Positions 20,226-28,708 of a DNA stretch of 64,000 bases are shown here, one piece after another. The notes under the pieces are model-generated. The model worked only from the letters and a program-made list of their open reading frames with translations. It was not told where the DNA came from and ran no database searches. Positions within the stretch are counted from its first letter, which is position 1. Each line of letters starts with the position of its first letter. The stretch covers positions 893,501 to 957,500 of the forward strand of contig NZ_CP123622.1 in assembly GCF_029873255.1 (NCBI RefSeq), read 5' to 3'. The position numbers and the translations under genes were made by a program. The stretch is from Pigmentibacter sp. JX0631 (lineage in GTDB: Bacteria > Bdellovibrionota_B > Oligoflexia > Silvanigrellales > Silvanigrellaceae).

Positions 20226-21548
20226 ATGCCTCAGGGAAGTGGCTGGACAGAAAATGTCCTTGTAAAGCGTTTGTTGTTTACATTGTTAGCACTTCTCGTT
20301 TTCCGCATTGGAGTGCATATCCCTATTCCTGGAATTGATGCAAAAGAGCTTGCTCTTTTTGCAAGTCAGCAGGGAGCTGGGCTTTTAAAGATATTTAATA
20401 TGTTTTCAGGCGGAGCGTTAAGTCACTTCTCCATTTTTAGTCTTGCTGTTATGCCTTACATATCTGCAAGTATTATCATTCAGCTGATGACTGTCGTTGT
20501 TCCTGCTTTGGAGCAAATGCAAAAAGAAGGTGGCGTTGGAAGACAAAAAATCACCCGCATTACAAGGAGTCTTTCTGTTCTTCTTGCTCTTGTGCAAGCT
20601 TATCTGCTTTCAGCAGGACTTGAGGCTTCCAGAGGACCTGATGGTGGAATGATTGTTTTGGATCCAGGGCTATCATTTAGAATTATGGCTTGTATTTTAA
20701 TGGCTGCCGGCAGTTGCTTCGTGATGTGGCTAGGTGAACAAATCACCGACAAAGGTATTGGAAACGGAATTAGTTTGCTTATCTTTGCTGGAATTGTTGC
20801 TTATTTACCTTCCTCTGCAAATACAATTGTAGAAATGGTTAAACAAAACAGCGGTGCTTTATTGGGAGCTATTGGAATTGTAGCTTTTGCTTTATTCCTT
20901 GTTTTTGCAGTTACGTTTTTTGAACAAAGTTATAGAAAAATTCCAATTCATTATGCAAAAAGACTCGTTGGAAAAAGAGTTATGTCAGCTCAGGCTACAC
21001 ACTTACCTTTAAAGGTAAATATGGCCGGAATCATGGCTGCTATTTTTGCTTCGACTATTCTTGCAGTTCCTGCAACATTTCTCAGTTTTGGAAATGCGGC
21101 TGGTAATGTATGGTTAGCAGATTTTTTACCAGGTCACTGGCTCTATAACGCTGTATTCGTTGTTCTTGGGATGTTCTTTTCCTTTTTCTATGCATCTATT
21201 GTCTTTAAATCAGATGATGTCGCAGAAAATTTGAAAAAACAAAATGCCTATATTCCTGGAATACGTCCAGGCAGTGAAACAGCGGAAGCGTTAGACACAG
21301 TTGTAACTCGTCTTACCTTTGCTGGTGCGATTTACATGAATCTCATTGTTGTAGTGCCTTCTTTAGTAGGCGGTACTTTTTCTCAGCAAATGACGTTTGG
21401 TGGAACATCACTTTTAATTGTAGTTGGCGTTGCTTTAGAAGCTATTAGGCAAGTTAGAGCACAATTAGCTACACAAAAATATGATCATCTTATATTTCCA
21501 TCCCAAACACATCCAAGAGAAACGACTAGCAATGATACAAGGCTATGA
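20226..21548 (+). CDS. secY: Protein translocase subunit SecY
   Basis: SecY is the channel of the SecYEG translocon in the inner membrane. The 440-residue product has ten hydrophobic segments and the family marks FRIGVHIPIPGID, FSIFSLAVMPYISASIIIQL, GEQITDKGIGNGISLLIFAG and GTSLLIVVGVALEA. The cytoplasmic loop KNAYIPGIRPG is present as KQNAYIPGIRPGSETAE. It closes the spc genes and is followed by adk, as in many bacteria; secE is not in this window. Confidence 0.98.
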   Translation: MPQGSGWTENVLVKRLLFTLLALLVFRIGVHIPIPGIDAKELALFASQQGAGLLKIFNMFSGGALSHFSIFSLAVMPYISASIIIQLMTVVVPALEQMQKEGGVGRQKITRITRSLSVLLALVQAYLLSAGLEASRGPDGGMIVLDPGLSFRIMACILMAAGSCFVMWLGEQITDKGIGNGISLLIFAGIVAYLPSSANTIVEMVKQNSGALLGAIGIVAFALFLVFAVTFFEQSYRKIPIHYAKRLVGKRVMSAQATHLPLKVNMAGIMAAIFASTILAVPATFLSFGNAAGNVWLADFLPGHWLYNAVFVVLGMFFSFFYASIVFKSDDVAENLKKQNAYIPGIRPGSETAEALDTVVTRLTFAGAIYMNLIVVVPSLVGGTFSQQMTFGGTSLLIVVGVALEAIRQVRAQLATQKYDHLIFPSQTHPRETTSNDTRL

Positions 21549-21561
21549 AGCAGGGTTATAA

Positions 21562-22224
21562 ATGAAGGTAATCATTTTTTTAGGCCCTCCGGGCGTTGGC
21601 AAAGGAACTCAATGTTCCTTACTCAGTTCGCGTCTTGGAGTTAAGCATATCTCGACTGGCGCAATTATTCGTCAGGAAATTGCTTCTGAATCATCTCTTG
21701 GCATCAAAGTTAAGGGCATAGTTGAGTCAGGACATTTGGTTGATGACAAATCAATTTTTGAATGTCTTGAAAGTGCTCTTCATCAGATGAACCTGAAACA
21801 AAATGATGTCATTTTGCTTGATGGTATTCCAAGAAATCTTTCACAGGCAAAAGAATTTGATGTTCTTATTGGTAAGTTTTCTAGCAAAGTCGATCTAGTT
21901 CTTTCTCTATCAGCAGATCTAGATCAATTAATAGAAAGATTTGAAAAGAGATGGACTTGTTCCTCTTGTGGAAAGATTGAGTCGCTTTCTCCGCAAACAG
22001 ATATTTCTAAATTTGTCTGTACCAGTTGTGAAAAAGTTGGCACAATGTTTCGCCGCAAAGATGATGAACCAGAAACTGTTAAAAAACGTTTTACAGTTTA
22101 TCAACAAGAAACGCAGCCTTTAATTTCTTTTTATGCTGATAGGAATAATTTATGCGTTGTTGATGGGTTACAACACCCCGAGATCGTTTATGCTGAAATT
22201 GTATCAATTTTATTAAGAAAGTAA
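21562..22224 (+). CDS. adk: Adenylate kinase, zinc-lid type
   Basis: Adenylate kinase interconverts ATP + AMP and 2 ADP. The 220-residue product has the P-loop GPPGVGKGTQ (residues 8-17), the AMP-site STGAIIRQE and the LLDGIPRN block. Its lid contains CSSC and CTSC, giving a four-Cys structural zinc site (long lid form). It follows secY directly and shares its operon. The methionine aminopeptidase gene (map) often found next to it is absent. Confidence 0.95.
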   Translation: MKVIIFLGPPGVGKGTQCSLLSSRLGVKHISTGAIIRQEIASESSLGIKVKGIVESGHLVDDKSIFECLESALHQMNLKQNDVILLDGIPRNLSQAKEFDVLIGKFSSKVDLVLSLSADLDQLIERFEKRWTCSSCGKIESLSPQTDISKFVCTSCEKVGTMFRRKDDEPETVKKRFTVYQQETQPLISFYADRNNLCVVDGLQHPEIVYAEIVSILLRK

Positions 22225-22298
22225 AGATTGAACTTGATTTAAGCAGCGGATTGGGATACCCAATAACACTCTTTGTTCTCATTGGAGTATGAACGTAA

Positions 22299-22610
22299 AT
22301 GGCTGAATATGATAATAAACCTAAAAAGGCGAAGTTTGACGAAGAAGACAATGCCAAAAGGGTTGAGTTGGATGATGATGACAAACCTAGAAAGGTTGAA
22401 TTGGAAGGTATCGTTGCTGAAAAGTTACCTAACAATTTGTTTATAGTAGAACTCGACAATAGTCTCAAGGTTTTAGCTCATGTATCAGGTCGCATGAAAA
22501 TGAATTGTATCAATATTTTACCTAGCGATAGAGTAAAAGTTGAACTAAATCCAAATGATAAGACGAAAGATGGTCGGTTTAGAGCTAAAATTGTTTTTAG
22601 ATCTAAATAA
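22299..22610 (+). CDS. infA: Translation initiation factor IF-1 with acidic N-terminal extension
   Basis: IF-1 is the OB-fold factor that blocks the A site during initiation. From about residue 33 the product is typical IF-1: [40 protein letters not shown] and [15 protein letters not shown], then IVFRSK. The 103-residue length exceeds the usual ~72 because of ~32 extra charged residues. They form three loose repeats ending FDEEDN, VELDDDD and VELEG. GGAG lies 11 bases before the ATG, and no ATG or GTG closer to the core is available; one in-frame TTG exists inside the repeats without a ribosome-binding site. Confidence 0.92.
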   Translation: MAEYDNKPKKAKFDEEDNAKRVELDDDDKPRKVELEGIVAEKLPNNLFIVELDNSLKVLAHVSGRMKMNCINILPSDRVKVELNPNDKTKDGRFRAKIVFRSK

Positions 22611-22644
22611 AAGTTTTGTGAGTTTTTACTAGGAGTTTTTACTA

Positions 22645-22758
22645 ATGAAGGTTAGAGCTAGTGTAAAGCCAATTTGCGACAAATGTAAAGTGATTCGTAG
22701 AGTTGGTGTAGTTAGAGTTATTTGTGAAAATAAAAAACACAAGCAGCGTCAAGGTTAA
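22645..22758 (+). CDS. rpmJ: 50S ribosomal protein L36
   Basis: L36 is the smallest 50S protein. This 37-codon gene begins at ATG 22645 with AGGAG upstream and encodes [19 protein letters not shown], then [17 protein letters not shown]. It keeps the zinc ligands C11, C14, C27 and H32, so it is the zinc-binding form. Its place between infA and rpsM is standard. Confidence 0.95.
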   Translation: MKVRASVKPICDKCKVIRRVGVVRVICENKKHKQRQG

Positions 22759-22777
22759 TTAATTTCGGAGGTTAGTT

Positions 22778-23146
22778 GTGGCAAGAATTGCGGGCGTTGA
22801 CATTCCGCGTAACAAGCGTATCGAAATTTCGCTTACGTATATACATGGTCTTGGTCGTAAATCCTCTCAAAAGATTCTGGATCAATTGTCTATTAATAGA
22901 GACACTCGCACCCAAGATCTCAGCGACGATCAGATTAACGCCATAAGAAAACTTATTGATACAAACCACACAGTAGAAGGTGATTTGCGTCGTCTTGTTC
23001 AGTCCAACATTAAGCGTTTAATGGACTTAGGTTGTTATCGTGGTCTTCGTCACCGTAAGGGATTACCTGCTCGTGGGCAAAGAACAAAAACAAATGCGCG
23101 TACACGTAAGGGTCCTAAGAAGACAGTTGCGAACAAGAAGAAGTAA
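22778..23146 (+). CDS. rpsM: 30S ribosomal protein S13
   Basis: S13 is a 30S head protein that bridges to the 50S subunit and touches P-site tRNA. It starts at GTG 22778 behind CGGAGG and runs 122 residues. It has [20 protein letters not shown], the helix-two-turn-helix with [14 protein letters not shown], and the C-terminal [20 protein letters not shown]. This is the first gene of the alpha-type segment. Confidence 0.97.
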   Translation: MARIAGVDIPRNKRIEISLTYIHGLGRKSSQKILDQLSINRDTRTQDLSDDQINAIRKLIDTNHTVEGDLRRLVQSNIKRLMDLGCYRGLRHRKGLPARGQRTKTNARTRKGPKKTVANKKK

Positions 23147-23172
23147 CTTCTAAGGTGTGAGGTATTTTGATA

Positions 23173-23559
23173 ATGAATAAGGTAGTATCAAAGAAAAAGC
23201 GTGTAAAACGCAATGTTCCAACCGGTATAGCAACCATTTCAGCAAGTTTCAATAATACTATTGTTACTTTCGCTGATGCAAATGGTGATGTTATCACTTG
23301 GTCTAGTGCTGGTAGCAAGGGCTTCAAAGGCTCTCGTCGTAGCACTCCGTTTGCAGCACAGGTTGCTGCAGAAGACGCTGCTCGTAAAGCTATTGATTGT
23401 GGTATGAAAAGTTGTTCAGTAATAGTAACTGGTCCTGGTTCTGGAAGAGAATCAGCTGTACGTGCTATTTCTGCAACTGGAATCAAAGTTACGCTTATCA
23501 AAGACGCAACTCCAGTTCCACACAATGGATGCAGACCACCAAAACGTCGTAGAGTATAA
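23173..23559 (+). CDS. rpsK: 30S ribosomal protein S11
   Basis: S11 lies on the platform and helps select Shine-Dalgarno pairing. From ATG 23173 the product has 128 residues with [20 protein letters not shown], the [20 protein letters not shown] region and the C-terminal [22 protein letters not shown] ends 10 bases before this ATG; a TTG at 23167 would be too close to it. The next gene should be rpsD but is missing. Confidence 0.97.
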   Translation: MNKVVSKKKRVKRNVPTGIATISASFNNTIVTFADANGDVITWSSAGSKGFKGSRRSTPFAAQVAAEDAARKAIDCGMKSCSVIVTGPGSGRESAVRAISATGIKVTLIKDATPVPHNGCRPPKRRRV

Positions 23560-23607
23560 TAGGCTTTTTAAGTCTATGAATTTGACTCAAGAGTTGTTTA
23601 AAAAACG

Positions 23608-23633
23608 CTTAGAGATTATTTTTGATCTCTAAG
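23608..23633 (+). terminator. Hairpin terminator candidate after rpsK
   Basis: CTTAGAGAT 23608-23616 pairs perfectly with ATCTCTAAG 23625-23633 around an 8-base loop, about 50 bases after the rpsK stop. The trailing sequence (TCTTTAAATTC) is only moderately U-rich, so termination may be partial. Confidence 0.5.
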
Positions 23634-23714
23634 TCTTTAAATTCTTGATTCAATATTTTTGGCAGATTAGGGTGTCTCATTCTTACTGAACTTTTAAAAA
23701 GGTTCTAGTTTATT

Positions 23715-23743
23715 TTGACAGTACTTTTAAGCTAATGGATAAG
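23715..23743 (+). promoter_or_regulatory. Candidate rpoA promoter
   Basis: TTGACA at 23715-23720 is a perfect -35 box. GATAAG at 23738-23743, with a 17-base spacer, matches the -10 consensus at four positions. It lies downstream of the rpsK hairpin and 250 bases before rpoA, so the transcript would carry a long leader including the 23826-23851 hairpin. Sequence-only evidence. Confidence 0.4.
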
Positions 23744-23825
23744 GCAGTCAAACTTTTAACACAAGAGATAAATTGGTGTTATTAGTTTAATGCTTTATCG
23801 TTTTCTCTTGGTAAATGTTAAAAAT

Positions 23826-23851
23826 AGTGTTACAAGGCAGCTTGTAACACT
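23826..23851 (+). promoter_or_regulatory. Perfect 11-bp inverted repeat upstream of rpoA
   Basis: AGTGTTACAAG 23826-23836 and CTTGTAACACT 23841-23851 are perfect complements around a GCAG tetraloop. No U-tract follows, so a simple terminator is unlikely. It may be an RNA leader element, perhaps a ribosomal-protein binding site, or a protein-binding DNA palindrome. Confidence 0.5.
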
Positions 23852-23992
23852 CATTCGTGTTTGTTTAATGTAACTTATTTAATAATTCCTAAGTCTTACG
23901 TTAAATACATGAATGTTGAGCCTTTATAAAAATAAAAGCTCATAAGGTACTTTGGGGCAAAATAAGAAACGGAAAAGTTGACGGAGTCAATA

Positions 23993-24982
23993 ATGCAGAG
24001 CAACTGGAAGGCGCTGTTAAAGCCGCAGTTTATTGAAAAAGAAGAAATTTCTTCTGCTTTTGGGAGATTTATAGCTAAGCCTCTTGAGCGTGGTTTTGGT
24101 ACTACGTTAGGTAACGCATTGCGTCGTGTTTTGCTTTCTTCTCTTCAAGGTGCTGCTGTTGTAGGTTTGCGCATTGAAGGAGTAGAGCATGAGTTTTCGA
24201 CAGTTCCTGACGTTTCAGAAGATGTTACAGAGATTGTTTTAAACTTAAAAGCTTTAGACGTTTGGCTCGATACAGAGGGTGAAAAAACCGCTGTTATCGA
24301 CGTTGTGGGTCCTAAAGTTGTCAGAGGTTCCGATATCATCTCAGACGGCTCTCTGCGTGTATTAAATCCAGATCACATTATATGCACTGTAGGTGCAGGC
24401 GGAAGATTTAAAGCAGAAATCACTGTTCGAACTGGTAAAGGTTATCTGACAAGTGACGCTGTAAAAGAAGGCCTACCACTCAGTGTTATACCAATTGACG
24501 CTGTCTTTTCACCTGTGAAAAGAGTTAGCTTCAGTGTATCTGATACTCGTATTGGTCAGCGCTCTGATTATAACAAACTTATCTTAGAAATCAGTACGAA
24601 TGGTGCTGTTACTTCTGAAGACGCTTTGGCTTATGCAGCTAAAATCCTTAAAGATCAGCTTTCTATCTTCATCAATTTCCAAGAGGCTGACGATGAAGTT
24701 CAAGTAGTTGATTCTATTCAAGTGGATGCGCGTTTGAATGAGAATCTTTATAAGTCGGTTGACGAACTTGAACTTTCTGTGAGAGCTGCTAATTGTCTTG
24801 AAAATGCAGGCATTCGTTATATAGGCGAGCTTGTTATTAGGACAGAAGCTGAAATGCTTAAAACTAAAAATTTTGGTCGTAAGACATTGAACGAAATTAA
24901 AGACCTCCTTGCTGAAATGGGACTCCATCTTGGCATGAAGATAGAGGGATTTGACCCTACTAAACTAAGGGATAGAATTTAG
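23993..24982 (+). CDS. rpoA: DNA-directed RNA polymerase subunit alpha
   Basis: Alpha dimerises to start RNA polymerase assembly and contacts UP elements and activators through its C-terminal domain. The product has 329 residues. The N-terminal domain shows [20 protein letters not shown] and [14 protein letters not shown]; the C-terminal HhH domain shows [20 protein letters not shown] and [22 protein letters not shown] 23993 is chosen for the CGGAG seven bases upstream and the usual MQSNW start; a TTG at 23978 overlaps that site. rplQ follows after 21 bases. Confidence 0.98.
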   Translation: MQSNWKALLKPQFIEKEEISSAFGRFIAKPLERGFGTTLGNALRRVLLSSLQGAAVVGLRIEGVEHEFSTVPDVSEDVTEIVLNLKALDVWLDTEGEKTAVIDVVGPKVVRGSDIISDGSLRVLNPDHIICTVGAGGRFKAEITVRTGKGYLTSDAVKEGLPLSVIPIDAVFSPVKRVSFSVSDTRIGQRSDYNKLILEISTNGAVTSEDALAYAAKILKDQLSIFINFQEADDEVQVVDSIQVDARLNENLYKSVDELELSVRAANCLENAGIRYIGELVIRTEAEMLKTKNFGRKTLNEIKDLLAEMGLHLGMKIEGFDPTKLRDRI

Positions 24983-25003
24983 TCTGATTAAGGATGGAAG
25001 AAA

Positions 25004-25402
25004 ATGAGACATCGTTTAGCACATAGAAAATTAAACAGAGATTCAGCTGCACGTAAGGCACTTCTTCGTGGATTGGCAACTCAATTAATTGAGCACGGCA
25101 CAGTTGTTACAACTCTTGAAAGAGCAAAAGAACTAAGAAAAGTTGTAGAACCTCTAGTTGCTTTAGCACGTATTGACAGCGTAAATACTCGTAGAGCAGC
25201 TGCTTCTACGCTTTATAGTAAAAAAAGCGTTGGAGACCTTTTTTCTCGTGTAGCTCCTGCTAATGCACAAAGAAATGGTGGATATACTCGTATTCTAAGA
25301 CTTGGTTTCCGCCCTGGAGATCATGCACGTAGAGCGATTATTGAATTTGTTGAACCAAATGCAGTAAAAGCAGCTGAAACAGCAGCTCCCGCAGCAAACT
25401 AA
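25004..25402 (+). CDS. rplQ: 50S ribosomal protein L17
   Basis: L17 sits at the bottom of the 50S subunit near the tunnel exit. The 132-residue product starts MRHRLAHRKLNRDSAARKAL and has TTLERAKELRKVVEPLVALA and the C-terminal GGYTRILRLGFRPGDHARRA block, with a short Ala-rich tail. It is the last gene of the long ribosomal block and is followed by a strong terminator. Confidence 0.97.
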   Translation: MRHRLAHRKLNRDSAARKALLRGLATQLIEHGTVVTTLERAKELRKVVEPLVALARIDSVNTRRAAASTLYSKKSVGDLFSRVAPANAQRNGGYTRILRLGFRPGDHARRAIIEFVEPNAVKAAETAAPAAN

Positions 25403-25430
25403 TTCACTTCTACAATAAACTTTGTAATCA

Positions 25431-25466
25431 AAAACGGTAGGGAACTATATTTCTCTACCGTTTTTT
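25431..25466 (+). terminator. Rho-independent terminator after rplQ
   Basis: AAAACGGTAG 25431-25440 pairs with CTACCGTTTT 25455-25464 around a 14-base loop and runs into a T-rich tract. It lies 29 bases after the rplQ stop and ends the ribosomal super-operon. Confidence 0.85.
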
Positions 25467-25482
25467 ATATTTAGGAAAAAAA

Positions 25483-25836
25483 ATGACCAATTTGCCACAA
25501 TGCCCTCAATGTAATTCTAATTACACATATGAAGATGGAGCTATATTAATCTGTCCAGAATGTGGAAATGAATGGCCAAAACTTTCAACCTTGAGCGAAA
25601 ATACAGAAGATACAAATATAATCCGTGATGCACATGGAAATATTCTTCAAGATGGTGATTTTGTCTCCGTTATAAAAGATTTAAAAGTAAAAGGTTCATC
25701 TTCTTCAGTTAAAGTTGGGACAAAAGTTAAAATTATAAGACTTGTTCATGAAGGAGACCATAATATTGATTGTAAAATTGATGGATTTGGTTCAATGCAG
25801 TTAAAATCTGAATTTGTGAAAAAAATTACAAATTAA
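25483..25836 (+). CDS. phnA: PhnA/YjdM-like zinc-ribbon protein
   Basis: This 117-residue protein has an N-terminal zinc ribbon (CPQC near residues 7-10 and CPEC near 26-29). The C-terminal domain shows [40 protein letters not shown] and [20 protein letters not shown]. This is the PhnA (YjdM) layout. The name comes from phosphonate gene clusters, but the protein is not required for C-P bond cleavage and its role is not established. There are no phosphonate genes nearby. It lies just after the rplQ terminator behind an AGGA site. Confidence 0.85.
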   Translation: MTNLPQCPQCNSNYTYEDGAILICPECGNEWPKLSTLSENTEDTNIIRDAHGNILQDGDFVSVIKDLKVKGSSSSVKVGTKVKIIRLVHEGDHNIDCKIDGFGSMQLKSEFVKKITN

Positions 25837-26090
25837 AATTATTTTCTTTTATTGACATCTATCTCTCACCGCTTTTATTTGATGATTATAAAAAACAGTA
25901 ATCCCTCATCTCATTTATTTCATCATTCCAATAATTAATAAAGTAATAAATACATTTATTTTATAGGAAAATAGTTATTAAATCCTCTTTCAAAAACAGT
26001 TTTTAAATTTTTTACGCAATTAATATTTCAGATTTTTTTATTAAAAGTATTAAGTTTTATACTATCTATCCGATTCACAACTGTCTTAAC

Positions 26091-26140
26091 TTCTGAGAAA
26101 GATATGATACTTAAATTCTGAGAAAGATATGATACTTAAA
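26091..26140 (+). repeat. 25-bp perfect tandem duplication spanning a start codon
   Basis: Bases 26091-26115 and 26116-26140 are identical 25-mers. Each carries GAGAAAG followed by an ATG. The second ATG (26129) opens the sensor kinase; the first (26104) opens a five-codon frame reading M-I-L-K-F then TGA, which ends inside the second copy. The rest of the 292-base interval from 25837 to 26128 is AT-rich and shows no gene. Confidence 0.95.
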
Positions 26141-27586
26141 AAGAGTTTAGTACTTAAATTTTTGTTTAAAACTCCTAGTCAAACTAACTCTATTTTAATT
26201 GCAATTTCTATTGTTGCTCTTGCATTTATCATCCAATGGTATTTTTATAATACATTTCGAACTACTATTTTTATTGCTTTTTATCCTGCAGTATTTTTTG
26301 CATCTTTGATAACAGGAGATTATTTAGCAGGACTGATTGCTACAATATTATCTATAGTTTTGGCTATATTTGGATTTGCTCCTGAACTTGTTTTCCCAAA
26401 ACCAAATGATATTCAGCATACAAGTTGGGCTTCTATTATTTTTTTCTTTGTAATGGGTAATATATTTAGCTATGTGCAATCTGATTGTAGAAAAATTGCT
26501 GCTAAAGCTCTACAACAAGAACGAGAAATAAGAACTATTCTTGATGAATCTGCCATAGTAACTGTCACAGACTGTGACGGAAAAATTACGTTTGTAAATG
26601 ACAAATATTGTGAACTTACAGGTTATAGTAAAGAAGAATTAATTGGCAATACTCATAAAATTGTAAGTTCATCATTCCATACTTCATCTTTCTATACTGA
26701 ATTATGGAAAACAATTAGTGAAGGAAAAGTTTGGCGGGGTGAAATTTGCAATAAGAAAAAAAATGGTGATATTTACTATGAATATAATACGATAACACCA
26801 ATTCAAGATGCAAAAGGGAATATTATTAAATTTATTGCTATGCGTCTTGATATAACTGAGAAAAAAATTCGTGAAAAAGAATTAATCGAAAAATCAAAAC
26901 TGACAGCTCTTTTAGACATGGCCAATGGAATGGCGCATGAAATAAAAAACCCTCTACAAATCATCATTGGCATAATTTCCTCAATACTATCTAGAAGTAA
27001 TGAATTAAATCTTTCTATTCACAGAAAAAGCTGTGAGGATATTATGAAATCAAGTCGAAGAATATCAGAAATAATAAGTACGCTAGAAGAATTTTCTAAT
27101 GAATCTGATATAAAAATCTTCAAAGATGTTGAATTAAAAGAAATAATACATTCCACATTAAACTTATGTTATGAAAATTTTAAAGCCAGTGAAATTAATC
27201 TTAATGTTATGTCAATTCCTCAAGTTTCATTAAGATGTCAGTATAATAGAATTATTCAAGCTTTATGGCAATTATTAAGCAATTCTAGAGACGCAATTTT
27301 ACCGTTACGAGAAAGATGGATTAACATTGATTTTTCATTAGGAGAAAATGATTTTAAGATTATTATTTCTGATTCAGGAAAAAATATTCCAAAAGAAATT
27401 TCAGATAAAATGAAAACTCCTTTTTTCACAACTAAATCAGAAAAAAAACATTTAGGGTTAGGTCTTTCTGTAGCAGATAGTATTTTAAGGAATCATGGAG
27501 GAAAGATTGAAATTGATACTTACTCTGACACAACTAAAATAATATTAGTTTTTCCTATTATTCTTATAACTTTTCAATTTGAATAA
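26129..27586 (+). CDS. PAS-domain sensor histidine kinase with DUF4118-like membrane domain
   Basis: This 485-residue membrane kinase has three or four hydrophobic segments within about residues 20-115 (KdpD/DUF4118-like), a PAS domain at about 130-245 (VTDCDGKITFVNDKYCELTG, ending in the PAC motif RLDITEKK), and a HisKA motif with His270 (MAHEIKNPLQ). The ATPase domain has N-box LLSNSRDAI, ISDSGKNIPKE and GLGLSVADSILRNHGGKI. It should autophosphorylate in response to a ligand or redox cue through PAS. No response regulator is adjacent, so it is an orphan. Its start lies in the tandem duplication described at 26091-26140. Confidence 0.9.
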   Translation: MILKKSLVLKFLFKTPSQTNSILIAISIVALAFIIQWYFYNTFRTTIFIAFYPAVFFASLITGDYLAGLIATILSIVLAIFGFAPELVFPKPNDIQHTSWASIIFFFVMGNIFSYVQSDCRKIAAKALQQEREIRTILDESAIVTVTDCDGKITFVNDKYCELTGYSKEELIGNTHKIVSSSFHTSSFYTELWKTISEGKVWRGEICNKKKNGDIYYEYNTITPIQDAKGNIIKFIAMRLDITEKKIREKELIEKSKLTALLDMANGMAHEIKNPLQIIIGIISSILSRSNELNLSIHRKSCEDIMKSSRRISEIISTLEEFSNESDIKIFKDVELKEIIHSTLNLCYENFKASEINLNVMSIPQVSLRCQYNRIIQALWQLLSNSRDAILPLRERWINIDFSLGENDFKIIISDSGKNIPKEISDKMKTPFFTTKSEKKHLGLGLSVADSILRNHGGKIEIDTYSDTTKIILVFPIILITFQFE

Positions 27587-27731
27587 TTTACAAATAAATA
27601 AAAATTTTTTCTTTTATTTAAGTATTTTCAATCCTTAATTTTTATCAATATTTTCATTTTGTTATGTTATCACTCTTTCATCTAATTTATTCAGTATGTT
27701 TGCAGTTTGAGAAGATAAGAAAAATAATATT

Positions 27732-27751
27732 TATATCGCTTGCAATATAAT
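27732..27751 (+). promoter_or_regulatory. Predicted OhrR operator and -10 box before ohrR
   Basis: TATATCGCTTGCAATATA (27732-27749) is an imperfect palindrome closely matching a second one before ohr (28239-28256). A consensus -10 box TATAAT at 27746-27751 overlaps its right half. OhrR-type repressors bind such AT-rich palindromes over promoters, so autorepression of ohrR is inferred. Confidence 0.7.
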
Positions 27752-27786
27752 CTATAACGATGTATTATGAATCCAGGAGGTTTCTT

Positions 27787-28218
27787 GTGACCCTAGAATT
27801 AGACAAACAGCTTTGTTTTTTGGTGTATTCCACTTCTCTTGCTTTTAATAAAGTCTATTACAAGCTACTGAAAGAGTTAGGAATTACATATCCCCAATAT
27901 CTGGTCATGCTCTTGTTGTGGGAAAAGCAACCGCAAACTGTTTCCATGCTCTGTTCTAGTTTATTTTTAGAAACAAGCACAGTTACACCTCTTTTAAAAC
28001 GGTTAGAAGCTCTTAATTTAATTGAAAGGAGACGAGAAAAAACAGATGAAAGGCAAGTCAACATTTCATTAACTGAAGCTGGAAAAAAGCTTGAAAGCAA
28101 AGCAAAATTGATACCTCAATTGCTAGAAAACTCAAGCAATCTATCAAGCAGTGAAATGCAGCAAGTCATGAAAGGCTTGATAAAACTGAGAACAGCTTTG
28201 AATGTAAGTAATTTTTAA
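27787..28218 (+). CDS. ohrR: OhrR, MarR-family organic-peroxide repressor
   Basis: OhrR represses ohr until its N-terminal cysteine is oxidised by organic hydroperoxides. GTG 27787 is chosen because AGGAGG sits 6 bases upstream, giving 143 residues with the reactive cysteine at position 10 in LDKQLCFLVYSTSLAFNKVY. The winged helix follows (LGITYPQYLVMLLLWEK, then STVTPLLKRLEALNLIERRR). The EKTDERQVNISLTEAGKKL wing is typical of MarR proteins. A frame from ATG 27760 is possible, but it would include the ribosome-binding site. ohr is 67 bases downstream. Confidence 0.92.
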   Translation: MTLELDKQLCFLVYSTSLAFNKVYYKLLKELGITYPQYLVMLLLWEKQPQTVSMLCSSLFLETSTVTPLLKRLEALNLIERRREKTDERQVNISLTEAGKKLESKAKLIPQLLENSSNLSSSEMQQVMKGLIKLRTALNVSNF

Positions 28219-28229
28219 GATTCAATTTT

Positions 28230-28258
28230 TTTAATTTTTATATCGTTCAAGATATAAT
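28230..28258 (+). promoter_or_regulatory. ohr promoter with OhrR operator
   Basis: TTTAAT (28230-28235), a 17-base spacer and a perfect TATAAT (28253-28258) form a sigma-70 type promoter. The palindrome TATATCGTTCAAGATATA (28239-28256) covers the spacer and -10. The near-identical site before ohrR and the neighbouring regulator make OhrR the obvious repressor. Confidence 0.75.
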
Positions 28259-28285
28259 ATAACACGATTTAAAGGAGACATTTTT

Positions 28286-28708
28286 ATGTTAGATAAAGTA
28301 CTATATAGTGCAAGCGCTAAAGCAACTGGCGGAAGAGACGGAAAAGCCGAAACTCTAGACGGTAAAGTAAAGTTAAATCTTTCAGTTCCAAAAGAACTTG
28401 GTGGTGATGGCGGAGCAGGATCAAATCCAGAACAATTGTTTGCAATGGGATACAGCGCTTGCTTTTTAGGTGCAATGCGGCATGTGGCTGGAGCTGAAAA
28501 AGTTCAGCTCCCAGCAGACACCAGCATTGAAGGAAATGTGGGAATAGGTCCAATTCCTAATGGATTTGGAATTGAAGTTGAATTAAAAATTCATGTCCCA
28601 AATATGGATAAAAGCAAAGTAAAAGAAATTGTTGATAAAGCGCATATCGTTTGTCCCTATTCAAATGCTACGCGCAATAATATCCAAGTTAAATTAACAG
28701 TAATTTAA
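28286..28708 (+). CDS. ohr: Organic hydroperoxide resistance protein Ohr
   Basis: Ohr is a thiol peroxidase of the OsmC superfamily that reduces organic hydroperoxides, using lipoylated proteins as reductant in characterised cases. The 140-residue product has both catalytic cysteines: C59 in FAMGYSACFLGAMRH and C123 in AHIVCPYSNATR. The SNPEQLFA motif and the Arg of the active site are also present. AAAGGAG precedes the ATG. Expression is probably induced by peroxide through OhrR. Confidence 0.95.
   Translation: MLDKVLYSASAKATGGRDGKAETLDGKVKLNLSVPKELGGDGGAGSNPEQLFAMGYSACFLGAMRHVAGAEKVQLPADTSIEGNVGIGPIPNGFGIEVELKIHVPNMDKSKVKEIVDKAHIVCPYSNATRNNIQVKLTVI

Larger units (their letters stand above)
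23560..23992 (+). other. 433-bp structured gap in place of rpsD
   Basis: No credible ORF lies between rpsK and rpoA, although rpsD normally sits here. The gap holds two strong hairpins (23608-23633 and 23826-23851) and a promoter-like pair at 23715-23743, annotated separately. There is also a GAGC/GCTC imperfect hairpin at about 23917-23942, just before rpoA. No recognisable S4 coding remnant was found by eye. The arrangement suggests that rpoA-rplQ is a separate transcription unit. Confidence 0.7.

Noticed and set aside
27596..27622. AT-only hairpin after the PAS kinase as a terminator
   Set aside because: Stem of pure A-T pairs in very AT-rich DNA; likely by chance and weak.
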